Positions 1 to 6,596 of a DNA stretch of 12,820 nucleotides are shown here, piece by piece (the first letter of the stretch is position 1; each line of letters opens with the position of its first letter). Source of the DNA: an uncultured Pseudomonadota bacterium (GTDB lineage Bacteria > Pseudomonadota > Alphaproteobacteria > Rs-D84). Where the stretch lies: assembly GCA_902776515.1 (NCBI GenBank), contig CACYQE010000010.1, positions 1 to 12,820 on the forward strand, given 5' to 3'. The notes under the pieces were generated by a model. The model had not been told where the DNA came from. It worked only from the letters and a program-made list of their open reading frames with translations, and ran no database searches. The translations under genes and the position numbers were made by a program.

Positions 1-1
1 T

Positions 2-334
2 ATTCTTAAATTTAATATAAGATTAATTGACTGTATCAATCATCCAAAAGACTTAATTAATAGAGCGATTGAAATAGGGCTTAGTGGATGTAGTATAACT
101 GATCACGAAGCTCTATGTTCGCATATGATTGTTAATAAGTATGCTAAAGAGATAAAAGAAAAATATCCTGACTTTACAATCGCATTAGGTAATGAAATTT
201 ATCTTACAGATACGAGAGATAAAGGGCAAAAATATTATCACTTTATTTTATTAGCAAAGGATAGATTAGGATATAAAGGTCTTTGTGAATTAAGTTCAAC
301 TGCTTGGTATAATGTTTATGTTGATAGGTTTTGA
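2..334 (+). CDS. dnaE: DNA polymerase III alpha (DnaE-type) PHP-domain fragment, broken at both ends
   Basis: The frame is open from the window edge and encodes about 110 residues. PHP-domain features of bacterial or phage DNA polymerase III alpha subunits are visible: an ITDHEAL segment (PHP motif II, metal-binding D and H), then ALGNEIYL (the conserved glutamate strand), then YYHFILLAKDRLGYKGL, typical of the following helix. The N-terminal HxH motif would lie upstream of the window. The reading stops at TGA just after STAWYNVYVDR, where family members continue for many hundreds of residues. GC is about 28% over the first 300 bases and all five arginines are AGA or AGG, unlike the genes that follow. 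The YYHFILLAKD wording recalls phage-type alpha subunits, from memory. Probably foreign DNA joined here by recombination or misassembly, and not functional as it stands. Confidence 0.75.
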   Translation: MLKFNIRLIDCINHPKDLINRAIEIGLSGCSITDHEALCSHMIVNKYAKEIKEKYPDFTIALGNEIYLTDTRDKGQKYYHFILLAKDRLGYKGLCELSSTAWYNVYVDRF

Positions 335-1055
335 TTTGTTCTTTCAATTGTTGTCGGTTATTTTCAAATTGGTATTTTTGGTTATGTTTTTACCTTTCTT
401 TGTTGCTGCGTGGGCTTTTGAAAAGACATGGAAAATGGCTTCTGGGATTGTTGGTGGTGCAATTAAAATGCTGGTAGAAGCAGCCATCAAAGTAATTGCG
501 ATTACATTAAAAGTGATAATTATTTATGCAACTGTTTATTTCGCAACAGATATGTTTTTCCCGGGGCCTGTTGATAAGTTCAGTGTAATAATGCCGCCCT
601 TAATTGGAATCGCCCCAGAAAATCCAGATGCACAATTATTGTCTGTGAAAAACGTTTTTGAAAAATGCGAAAAAGCTTCATTGGTAAACGGCCAAGCCGA
701 TGCGGATAAATTTGTGAGCTGTTATAAAGCAGAAAAAGCCAAGGTAGAAGCAAAATATCCTGATGCCTTTGGTTTTGTAGATGATGGTTGGGAATTTTTA
801 TTGCTGATGATAACCCTGGGACTGTTGTATTTTTATGTATTAAGTCCAAAAATTGACCAAGTCTTGGCCGGGGTAAAACTTGGGGATGGCGGATTTGATG
901 ATTTTGGTGGTCAATTCAAAAAACTTGGGAAAATGGCGTGGGATAAACCAACCCAAATTTCTGATAAAATTGTTGACAGTGTTAACGAAAGTGGCTCTTC
1001 AATAAAGAAAGCTGCACAAAAGGCAGCCCAGGCAGCTAGCACGGGGACAAAATAG
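312..1055 (+). CDS. VirB6/TrbL-like type IV secretion membrane protein, probably 5'-truncated
   Basis: The 247 residues contain a hydrophobic start (about 5-35, with FLPFFVAAWAFEKTW), a second hydrophobic stretch (about 56-80), a soluble loop with two cysteines (C119 and C137, possibly a disulfide), a third membrane segment (about 160-177) and a soluble lysine- and alanine-rich tail (about 195-247). This matches the C-terminal half of a VirB6/TrbL-type inner-membrane channel protein. The next gene has a comparable FLVIIMLPF segment but carries a signal peptide and several membrane spans before it; those are missing here. The ATG at 312 lies inside the DnaE-type fragment and has no clear ribosome binding site, so the true start was probably lost at the junction near 311-331. 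The protein contains no arginine. Family assignment rests on hydropathy, motif resemblance and pairing with the next gene. Confidence 0.6.
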   Translation: MFMLIGFDLFFQLLSVIFKLVFLVMFLPFFVAAWAFEKTWKMASGIVGGAIKMLVEAAIKVIAITLKVIIIYATVYFATDMFFPGPVDKFSVIMPPLIGIAPENPDAQLLSVKNVFEKCEKASLVNGQADADKFVSCYKAEKAKVEAKYPDAFGFVDDGWEFLLLMITLGLLYFYVLSPKIDQVLAGVKLGDGGFDDFGGQFKKLGKMAWDKPTQISDKIVDSVNESGSSIKKAAQKAAQAASTGTK

Positions 1056-1068
1056 TTGGGACAAAAAT

Positions 1069-2391
1069 ATGAAAAAAATTATGAAAAAATTTTTATCTAA
1101 AATATCAATAGCAATTATGGCGTTGATATTTTGTGTGCCACATTCGTTTGCCTTGGATGAACCAGCCGTGGTTACGGGTGATATTGGTGATTTTGGGACG
1201 TGGGCCACAGAGCCTAATCGTCAAGCAATTTTAACCGACATTACAAATGATGTTAATGCACTGACATCAAAATTTAATCAGCAATATGCAAATACTGGTG
1301 TTCCTGTTGAAGCCAAACTTGGTATTGCCTTGGTTGGTGGTTTGGCATTTGTTGCAGAAATTTTAGATATGTCATTGGTTAAATTCGTAAGCGTATTCCT
1401 GGTCATAGCTTTTCTGTTTTTGTTAAGTTTTGATATTTATAAAAAGATGACAGATGGCAAAGGTATTTCAAAAGACGATATCAAAGATTGGGTTAAAAGG
1501 TCTGTGATTTTGGCGATATGGTTGGTGTTATTGGGCGGTGGATTACGTCAATTATTTTCATTACTAATGGGGCCAATCGTAGGATTAGGGTCGTATATTT
1601 CAGGGATGATAATAGATTCAGTGTTTGCAACTGGAAATGTTCAAATAAGTGATACGTGTCTTGCAATAAAACAATACGCGGCATCAAATTTAGGGACTTC
1701 GTCGGTGATTGATGCTGAAACAGCGGGTAATATAATGTGTGTGCCAACACGTTTGTCTGAATTTTATTATTCCGCAATAAAATATGGCTGGTCATTGGTT
1801 GCTGGCGGTTTAGGGGTCAGCGTATTCACTGTTCTGGTGGGACTTGCTTTTGTTGCATTATTCACGTATGCGGCGTTTAAATTCGCGTTTGTTGCGTTTG
1901 GTGTAATTTCAGAATTATTTCTTGTGATAATAATGTTGCCATTTACCGCAATAAACGAAACCATAGGTAAAACAACGTATACAGGAATTCCAGGTCAGAT
2001 ATTTAACAGTTTCCTTGGGTTGTTCAAATCTTCGTCTTTGTCGGACCAGGTAAACAAATTTATTCAAACAGCAATTTATTTTATTTCTATGGCTATTGTG
2101 GTTGCTATTGGTGGTGCGATATTGGCAAATGCTGTTTCGTTAAATCAAAAAACGGGTGCGTTAACGGTTGTTAATGGTGATACGTTGACATTGTTAATCA
2201 GTGGTGCGTTGGTGGCATACCTTGCAATGCATATTGATGATATTGTAAAGCAGATTGGTGGTGCAATCGACTTTGCCAAGGATAAGAGTAATTTAGGAAC
2301 AGTTTTAGAAGGCGATGTTATGAATATACTCAAAGACCAAAAGAACAAAGCGGTTAAGTTTATTAATATACTTAGAAAGAAAGGAAGTTAA
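1069..2391 (+). CDS. VirB6/TrbL-like conjugal transfer or type IV secretion membrane protein with signal peptide
   Basis: The 440-residue protein has a basic N terminus and a hydrophobic core ending in HSFA, with likely signal peptidase cleavage after residue 28. A periplasmic stretch follows, then membrane segments at about 83-98, 103-121, 144-170, 240-268, 270-292, 331-355 and 372-389, and a basic cytoplasmic tail. This is the layout of VirB6/TrbL proteins, which form part of the inner-membrane channel of type IV secretion systems. Two cysteines (C197, C224) lie in the large loop between spans 3 and 4 and could pair. The start at 1069 is preceded by GGGA at 1058-1061 and lies 13 bases after the upstream stop, so the two genes are probably co-transcribed. 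M5 is an alternative start. The stop overlaps the convergent uvrD stop by 4 bases. No other secretion genes are visible, so the membership of the system is inferred. Confidence 0.68.
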   Translation: MKKIMKKFLSKISIAIMALIFCVPHSFALDEPAVVTGDIGDFGTWATEPNRQAILTDITNDVNALTSKFNQQYANTGVPVEAKLGIALVGGLAFVAEILDMSLVKFVSVFLVIAFLFLLSFDIYKKMTDGKGISKDDIKDWVKRSVILAIWLVLLGGGLRQLFSLLMGPIVGLGSYISGMIIDSVFATGNVQISDTCLAIKQYAASNLGTSSVIDAETAGNIMCVPTRLSEFYYSAIKYGWSLVAGGLGVSVFTVLVGLAFVALFTYAAFKFAFVAFGVISELFLVIIMLPFTAINETIGKTTYTGIPGQIFNSFLGLFKSSSLSDQVNKFIQTAIYFISMAIVVAIGGAILANAVSLNQKTGALTVVNGDTLTLLISGALVAYLAMHIDDIVKQIGGAIDFAKDKSNLGTVLEGDVMNILKDQKNKAVKFINILRKKGS

Positions 2392-4484
2392 CTTAAAAAA
2401 GTTACAAATTTCCGTGCAACTTTCTTGATGCCTACATTGTTAAATGCAATTGTCAATATATCATCGTGTTCTTCGATAATAACGCCACGTCCTAATTCGT
2501 TATGGTTGACCAGTTTACCCACGGTACGTTCGATGCTTTGTCGTGGTTTTTCGTGATGTGTAAAATTATGTTTTGGTTCACGGTATGATGGTTGGGCACG
2601 ACCACCGAAATCTAAAAAACGACCGTCCATTTCTGTGATAAAACGTGCCGGTGAATAAAATTGCCGGGTTCCAAAAATAACGCGGGACATTGTGTTGGTG
2701 ATTATTGCACGGCGTTTTGCACGTGTCAGTGCAACATAGGCCAATCTGCGTTCTTCTTCTAAACCGCCGTCTTTGATTGCTTTTTCGTTTGGAAATATTC
2801 CATCTTCCCATGCGGGCAAGAATACCGTATCAAATTCCAATCCTTTGGCGGCGTGAATGGTCATAATATTTACCGCCTGGGCATTTTTATCGGTTTCAGG
2901 TGTGTCGTTATCATCAGTTGTCATTAATGCCGCGTGTTCCAAAAATTCAGGCAAAGTCTGATACGCAGAAATAACATTAGTTATTAATTCGCGAATGTTT
3001 GATAACCTGTCTTCGGCATCCGCATCCTTTGATTCGTGCCAGAATTTCATATAGCCCGTATCGGTTAACAGTTTTTTTACCGCATCTGTTGGTGACATAC
3101 TTTTCCAATCAAAAGAAAATGCATTTAAAAATTCTGTTGCAGCGTTTCCTTGTTTGCCACCGAATTTTGCGTTTTTTAATCCTGACATCAAATCAGGTCC
3201 TGCCGCCCGCATTTTTGCAATCGCGGATTGTCCAAAACCACGGCGTGGCCGTTGAATTATTCGGACGAAAGATATGTCATCAGACGGATGAATCATTAAT
3301 CTGATGTATGCGATAACATCGCGGATTTCCATACGGTCATAAAATTTTGTCGCACCTATCAGACGATAAGGAATACCAATACGTGTAAATTCTTCTTCGA
3401 ATTGACGTGATAAAGAACCGGTTCTTATCAAAACAGCATAATCGGAAAATTTTCCATTTGATTGTCTGGCAATTGTGTCAGCAATGATTTTCGATTCGTC
3501 AAAATTAGATGGCAACGTCAAAACATAAACAGGTTCGCCCATGTTTTCGCTGTTAACAGGCTTTAAATCTTTGCCCATACGACCGTTGTTATGACGTATT
3601 AATGAATTTGCAGCCCCCAAGATATTTCCAGTGCTGCGGTAATTCGTTTCAAGTCGAATAATCGTTGCACCGGCAAAATTTTTATCAAAATCCAAAATGT
3701 TTTTTATTTCTGCACCACGCCAAGAATAAATAGATTGGTCATCATCGCCAACACAACAAATATTCGGTAATTCGATTCCACGTGTCAGCAACAATAACAA
3801 TTGCATTTGTGCATTGTTTGTGTCTTGAAATTCATCAACCATAATATATTTAAATTGATGTTTATATTTTTCCAGAATATCCGGATTTTTTTCAAATAAA
3901 TCCAAAACCATTAAAATAATATCCCCAAAATCAACCGCATTTAATCGGCGTAGTTCAGTATTATATAAATCCAAAATTTGTTTGGTGCGTGGTCCGATAT
4001 CAATGTTTGGGTTGCGACCCCGGTCTTTGATATTTGATATTTTTTCGACCCATTCGGCCGGGACAAATTCCTTGGTATCAAGACCAATTGATGCGAACAC
4101 AGATTTTAATACTTGCTTTTGGTCATCTTCGCCAAAAATCAAAAAGTCTGATTTTAATCCGGCACGCATTGAATTGGTTCGCAGTATTCGCAAGCACACA
4201 GAGTGAAATGTTCCACACCACAAATCATTGGCATAAAAATTGGAATTATTTTCCGACAATATTTCGGCGATTCGGTATTTCATTTCATTTGCGGCCTTGT
4301 TTGTAAATGTCAGTGCAAGTATTTGCCAAGGCACAGCAAGTTTCTGATTCAATATATAAGCGACACGCGTAACCAAAACCTTTGTTTTACCGGTTCCGGC
4401 CCCCGACAAGACCAATAATGGGCCTTCGGTTGTGGTAACCGCTGTTTGTTGTTCCGAATTAAGATTTTGTAGCATTAAATCCAT
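2388..4484 (-). CDS. uvrD: UvrD/PcrA-type superfamily 1 DNA helicase
   Basis: This is a 698-residue ATP-dependent 3'-5' DNA helicase of the UvrD/Rep/PcrA family, acting in nucleotide excision and mismatch repair and in clearing replication blocks. All diagnostic motifs are present: Walker A GAGTGKT (28-34), motif Ia TFTNKAANEM (59-68), motif II VDEFQD (216-221), motif III GDDDQSIYSWRG (246-257), motif IV ETNYRS (279-284), motif V MTIHAAKGLEFD (541-552) and motif VI ERRLAYVALTRAK (578-590). The last ~45 residues (GKLVNHNELGRGVII onward) match the UvrD/PcrA C-terminal Tudor-like domain. I placed the start at 4484 because the homology begins at once (LNSEQQTAV) and the open frame further upstream overlaps divergent dnaQ and resembles nothing. 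M4 (4475) is an alternative. No ribosome binding site is visible; TATAAT lies only 6 bases upstream, suggesting a leaderless message. Confidence 0.93.
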   Translation of the reverse strand: MDLMLQNLNSEQQTAVTTTEGPLLVLSGAGTGKTKVLVTRVAYILNQKLAVPWQILALTFTNKAANEMKYRIAEILSENNSNFYANDLWCGTFHSVCLRILRTNSMRAGLKSDFLIFGEDDQKQVLKSVFASIGLDTKEFVPAEWVEKISNIKDRGRNPNIDIGPRTKQILDLYNTELRRLNAVDFGDIILMVLDLFEKNPDILEKYKHQFKYIMVDEFQDTNNAQMQLLLLLTRGIELPNICCVGDDDQSIYSWRGAEIKNILDFDKNFAGATIIRLETNYRSTGNILGAANSLIRHNNGRMGKDLKPVNSENMGEPVYVLTLPSNFDESKIIADTIARQSNGKFSDYAVLIRTGSLSRQFEEEFTRIGIPYRLIGATKFYDRMEIRDVIAYIRLMIHPSDDISFVRIIQRPRRGFGQSAIAKMRAAGPDLMSGLKNAKFGGKQGNAATEFLNAFSFDWKSMSPTDAVKKLLTDTGYMKFWHESKDADAEDRLSNIRELITNVISAYQTLPEFLEHAALMTTDDNDTPETDKNAQAVNIMTIHAAKGLEFDTVFLPAWEDGIFPNEKAIKDGGLEEERRLAYVALTRAKRRAIITNTMSRVIFGTRQFYSPARFITEMDGRFLDFGGRAQPSYREPKHNFTHHEKPRQSIERTVGKLVNHNELGRGVIIEEHDDILTIAFNNVGIKKVARKFVTFLS

Positions 4485-4490
4485 CGATAC

Positions 4491-4498
4491 ATTATAAT
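4491..4498. promoter_or_regulatory. Palindromic -10 element shared by divergent uvrD and dnaQ
   Basis: The 8-base perfect palindrome ATTATAAT reads TATAAT on both strands (4493-4498 on plus, 4491-4496 on minus) in the 57-base gap between the two genes. On the minus strand TTTCTG lies 17 bases upstream as a weak -35, and the predicted start falls on or next to the uvrD ATG. On the plus strand no good -35 is visible; transcription would start near 4505, leaving about 37 bases of leader with the GGTGGTG at 4530-4536 before dnaQ. Bacterial promoters with symmetric -10 elements firing both ways are known; its use here is inferred. Confidence 0.5.
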
Positions 4499-4541
4499 AA
4501 CATAAATTTCTTACAGAAAAAGAACATTTTGGTGGTGCGTT

Positions 4542-5219
4542 ATGTCCAGGGTAATATGTTTTGATATTGAAACAACAGGATTTGAATATCTGCGTGGCGA
4601 CAGATGTATCGAAATCGGTGCGGTAGAGGTTGTTGACGGTAAAATTACCGATAATACTTTTCATGAATATATAAATCCCGAAGGTAAAATTATTCCACCT
4701 GAGACATATATGGTTCACAAAATATCAAATGCCTTTTTGGATGACAAACCCAAGATGTCTGTTGTTGCACCAAAGTTTTTAGATTTTGTTGGTGATTCAA
4801 TAATTGTTGCTCATAATGGTTTAGATTTTGACTTCCCGTTTATAAACCACGAATTGGAAATGTTGGGGTTGCCGCAAATTCCACGCTCGCAACAGCAGGA
4901 TACTTTGGTTATTGCACGTAATCGCGTATTTGGCCCGAAAAGTTATACTTTGGATGCGTTGGCAAAATGGTACGGAATATCGTTGACGGCACGTGCTGAT
5001 GCACATGGTGCGTTGATTGATGCCGAAATTTTAGCCAAGGTTTATTTAGAATTGGAAAACACCGCCCCGGCCCCGGAAATATCTGATATCATAAATAAAC
5101 AGCACGAGGCTTTTTTAAATCATCCCAAAATAGGTTCTGATTTTCCGCATCGTGAATTTCCTGTGTCAGATGAAGAAGAAAAAATTCATGAAGAATTTAT
5201 GGCAAAAATAAATAAATAA
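4542..5219 (+). CDS. dnaQ: DNA polymerase III epsilon subunit-type DEDDh 3'-5' exonuclease
   Basis: This 225-residue protein is the proofreading exonuclease of the replicative polymerase, or a close DnaQ-family relative. DEDDh catalytic residues are visible: D8 and E10 in FDIETTG (Exo I), D97 in the AHNGLDFDFPF segment (Exo II), and H155 and D160 in HGALIDAEILAKVY (Exo III). The segment HGALIDAE is characteristic of true epsilon subunits. Exo II appears to have one extra residue between HN and FD compared with the usual HNAxFD. The C-terminal ~55 residues (171-225) are charged and would include the region that contacts the alpha subunit, though no clamp-binding motif is obvious. Length is close to the usual 230-245. 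The ATG at 4542 follows a GGTGGTG at 4530-4536. It is divergent from uvrD, and the bidirectional terminator at 5219-5246 follows directly. Confidence 0.9.
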   Translation: MSRVICFDIETTGFEYLRGDRCIEIGAVEVVDGKITDNTFHEYINPEGKIIPPETYMVHKISNAFLDDKPKMSVVAPKFLDFVGDSIIVAHNGLDFDFPFINHELEMLGLPQIPRSQQQDTLVIARNRVFGPKSYTLDALAKWYGISLTARADAHGALIDAEILAKVYLELENTAPAPEISDIINKQHEAFLNHPKIGSDFPHREFPVSDEEEKIHEEFMAKINK

Positions 5220-5246
5220 AAACCCGCGATTTTATCACGGATTTTT
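5219..5246. terminator. Bidirectional intrinsic terminator between dnaQ and the convergent exported-protein gene
   Basis: Stem CCGCGAT / ATCACGG (5224-5230 with 5234-5240; one C-A mismatch) closes a TTT loop. It is flanked by A residues on the left (5217-5222) and T residues on the right (5242-5247), so a U-tract follows the hairpin whichever strand is read. It lies directly after the dnaQ stop and just before the end of the minus-strand gene, the expected place for a terminator serving both. Confidence 0.75.
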
Positions 5247-5249
5247 TAT

Positions 5250-6038
5250 TTATTTTGAATAGAAAAAATTTGCGACACTGTTTTCTATCTGTGTTGCTTT
5301 GTTTTTGGCAACGCTTAATATGTCGCGTTCTTGTTGATATTTTTCAAGCAAACCACGCATGTTTGAAAAATTATTGTTTGTTGGTGCATCATTCAAGTGT
5401 TTTAATTCAAATTTATATTGTGAATATAAATCGTTTTTGTCGGCCTGAATAAATCGCCAACACATTGCATGTGTTAAATCGAAATTTTTATCCACAGAAA
5501 CAACAACAGGTTCACCGTAAAGCGGTAACTGTTGTGTGTGCAATCCCAACCGAAGTAAAATAACTCTTAAATCTTCGATACTTGTTTTTGATGTTATTGG
5601 TAACAATTCATTATAGTAACGTATAAGTTCGTTTTTTGCTTCTGGTGCAATTTGTGTTTCTGATAAAGTTTGCGTTAAAATTTTTACTTCGTGTTCCAAT
5701 TCGCGATTAATTAAATCTATTTGGTTCGGCAAAAAGAATTTACCGATTGTGTATTTGCGGTTCATATTTGTAATTTTATCGTACCTAAAAGAGCTTTTTA
5801 TTTGATTCAAATTCAATGTAATAAAGTTTATCTTGTTGTCTAATTCGGATATTTTTGGGGCGTTATATTGAGCGGTTTTTAAAAATTTTTGATATTTTTT
5901 GTTTCGACTCAAAGAATCTTGAATTTGGGCATTGTATGAAGAATCAGATATTTCCGAAGCACAAACATTAATCGCATTTGCTAATATAACCACTGTTAAA
6001 ATAGCTTTGTTTTTTATGTTGATAAAAAAATTATTCAT
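5250..6038 (-). CDS. Exported protein of unknown function
   Basis: I do not recognise this 262-residue protein. The N terminus has a basic stretch and hydrophobic core (about 11-25), then NVCAS, consistent with a Sec signal peptide cleaved after about A27 or S28. The single nearby cysteine is not in a good lipobox, so a lipoprotein is less likely. The mature part is polar and predicted mostly helical, with lysine-, asparagine- and glutamine-rich stretches and one cysteine in HAMCWRF near the middle of the C-terminal half. The start at 6038 is chosen over 6134 because AAGGA (6045-6049) precedes it, the signal peptide begins there, and a consensus-like promoter and the rpmH terminator occupy the upstream extension. 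It has its own promoter and a terminator at its 3' end, so it is monocistronic. Likely location is the periplasm or cell surface. Confidence 0.75.
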   Translation of the reverse strand: MNNFFINIKNKAILTVVILANAINVCASEISDSSYNAQIQDSLSRNKKYQKFLKTAQYNAPKISELDNKINFITLNLNQIKSSFRYDKITNMNRKYTIGKFFLPNQIDLINRELEHEVKILTQTLSETQIAPEAKNELIRYYNELLPITSKTSIEDLRVILLRLGLHTQQLPLYGEPVVVSVDKNFDLTHAMCWRFIQADKNDLYSQYKFELKHLNDAPTNNNFSNMRGLLEKYQQERDILSVAKNKATQIENSVANFFYSK

Positions 6039-6052
6039 TATAAATCCTTGTT

Positions 6053-6080
6053 TCCTTGGTTTGTTAATCACAGCCAAGGA
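6053..6080 (-). repeat. Inverted repeat in the leader of the exported-protein gene
   Basis: TCCTTGG (6053-6059) and CCAAGGA (6074-6080) form a perfect 7-base inverted repeat around a 14-base loop. Read on the minus strand, the first arm directly abuts the -10 box (6081-6086), so the repeat covers the predicted transcription start and early leader. It could be an operator or a 5' hairpin in the mRNA. The Shine-Dalgarno sequence lies just outside it. Confidence 0.6.
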
Positions 6081-6109
6081 ACAATAGCGGGTATTTATCG
6101 CTTTGTCAA
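6081..6109 (-). promoter_or_regulatory. Sigma-70-type promoter of the exported-protein gene
   Basis: On the minus strand TTGACA (6104-6109), a 17-base spacer and TATTGT (6081-6086) match the vegetative consensus well. The promoter lies immediately after the U-tract of the rpmH terminator, so the exported-protein gene is transcribed independently of rpmH, with about 37 bases of leader. Confidence 0.75.
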
Positions 6110-6116
6110 AAATAAA

Positions 6117-6144
6117 TAATAAAAAAACGCCCATCAGGGCATTT
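6117..6144 (-). terminator. Intrinsic terminator of rpmH
   Basis: On the minus strand GCCC (6137-6140), loop TGAT and GGGC (6129-6132) form a short GC stem, lengthened by A-T pairs, followed by a long T-tract (plus-strand A residues 6121-6127 and beyond). It starts within a few bases of the rpmH stop codon. Confidence 0.8.
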
Positions 6145-6145
6145 T

Positions 6146-6298
6146 TTAATTTGCAGCCGTCACTGCGATTCTTTTACGGCCAGCCGCACGGCGACGATTC
6201 AAAACGTCACGACCAGATTTGGTTGACATTCTTTCGCGGAATCCATGTGTGCGGACACGGCGTGTTTTTGACGGTTGATAAGTTCTTTTAGTTGCCAT
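6146..6298 (-). CDS. rpmH: 50S ribosomal protein L34
   Basis: This 50-residue, very basic protein of the large ribosomal subunit is recognised by its start MATKRTYQPSKTRRVRTHGF, followed by RERMSTKSGRDVLNRRRAAGRKR, the L34 signature, and a short TAAN tail. The length is slightly above the usual 44-46. An AAGGA (6306-6310) precedes the ATG at the proper distance. In most bacteria rpmH is followed by rnpA (RNase P protein) and often yidD and yidC; here a terminator follows at once and no rnpA is present, so this is a lone rpmH. It lies downstream of a 31-residue peptide gene on the same strand. Confidence 0.96.
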   Translation of the reverse strand: MATKRTYQPSKTRRVRTHGFRERMSTKSGRDVLNRRRAAGRKRIAVTAAN

Positions 6299-6320
6299 AT
6301 TCAAATCCTTTTGTGCATAT

Positions 6321-6349
6321 ATTTAATCACAGCTTTTACAAAAACGCAA
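6321..6349 (-). promoter_or_regulatory. Possible rpmH promoter
   Basis: On the minus strand TTGCGT (6344-6349) lies 17 bases from TTAAAT (6321-6326), with a TG one base before the -10 (extended -10 type). The match is moderate. Transcription could also reach rpmH from the stronger promoter at 6483-6511, since no terminator lies between them. Confidence 0.4.
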
Positions 6350-6354
6350 CAATT

Positions 6355-6450
6355 TTATTTAGATTTTATTAAACCCAGCTTTTTCAGGCCTTCCAGTATC
6401 AAATGATACACGAATAACGCAACGAAAAAATTCCACAACGGTAAAATCAT
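6355..6450 (-). CDS. 31-residue hydrophobic small protein upstream of rpmH
   Basis: This small open frame encodes 31 residues: MILPLWNFFVALFVYHLILE followed by a short basic end containing GLKKLG and closing in SK. It is one predicted membrane helix (about 2-19) with a positively charged C-terminal end, so by the positive-inside rule the C terminus would be cytoplasmic. Support for expression is good: AAGGGA (6459-6464) lies 8 bases before the ATG and a consensus-like promoter (6483-6511) lies about 30 bases further upstream. A leader-peptide role for rpmH is possible but no attenuator hairpin is visible between them. I do not recognise a family, and there is no sign of a toxin-antitoxin partner or antisense RNA. 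The real product could be an RNA, but the ribosome binding site argues for translation. Confidence 0.6.
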   Translation of the reverse strand: MILPLWNFFVALFVYHLILEGLKKLGLIKSK

Positions 6451-6482
6451 GCTCTTTATCCCTTGGTTCTTGTTGTCAGTAT

Positions 6483-6511
6483 AATATATTACAAAGTTTA
6501 TGGTTTGTCAA
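6483..6511 (-). promoter_or_regulatory. Sigma-70-type promoter of the 31-residue peptide (and perhaps rpmH)
   Basis: On the minus strand TTGACA (6506-6511), a 17-base spacer and TATATT (6483-6488) are an excellent vegetative promoter match. It lies about 33 bases upstream of the small peptide start and is divergent from the gyrA promoter about 25 bases away. Confidence 0.7.
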
Positions 6512-6534
6512 CATATATTTTGGTTGTTTATTCC

Positions 6535-6564
6535 TTGACCGCGGGGCAAAAAATTTGCTATGTT
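6535..6564 (+). promoter_or_regulatory. gyrA promoter and ribosome binding site region
   Basis: TTGACC (6535-6540), an 18-base spacer and TATGTT (6559-6564) form a fair vegetative promoter. The leader of about 25 bases carries a purine-rich GGGGAAAGG (6581-6589), 7 bases before the gyrA ATG at 6597. Confidence 0.55.
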
Positions 6565-6596
6565 TCTTGTGTTAAAAATAGGGGAAAGGCAAGATT

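Noticed and set aside
4485..4718. In-frame extension of uvrD upstream of 4484 (78 more residues)
   Set aside because: It overlaps divergent dnaQ, contains no family similarity, and the helicase homology starts directly at the 4484 methionine.
5250..6038. Lipoprotein call for the exported protein
   Set aside because: The residues before the cysteine (INVC) do not fit a lipobox; a signal peptidase I site just after it fits better.
6039..6134. In-frame extension of the exported protein to 6134
   Set aside because: The region holds the rpmH terminator, a good promoter and the ribosome binding site for the 6038 start; the signal peptide also begins there.
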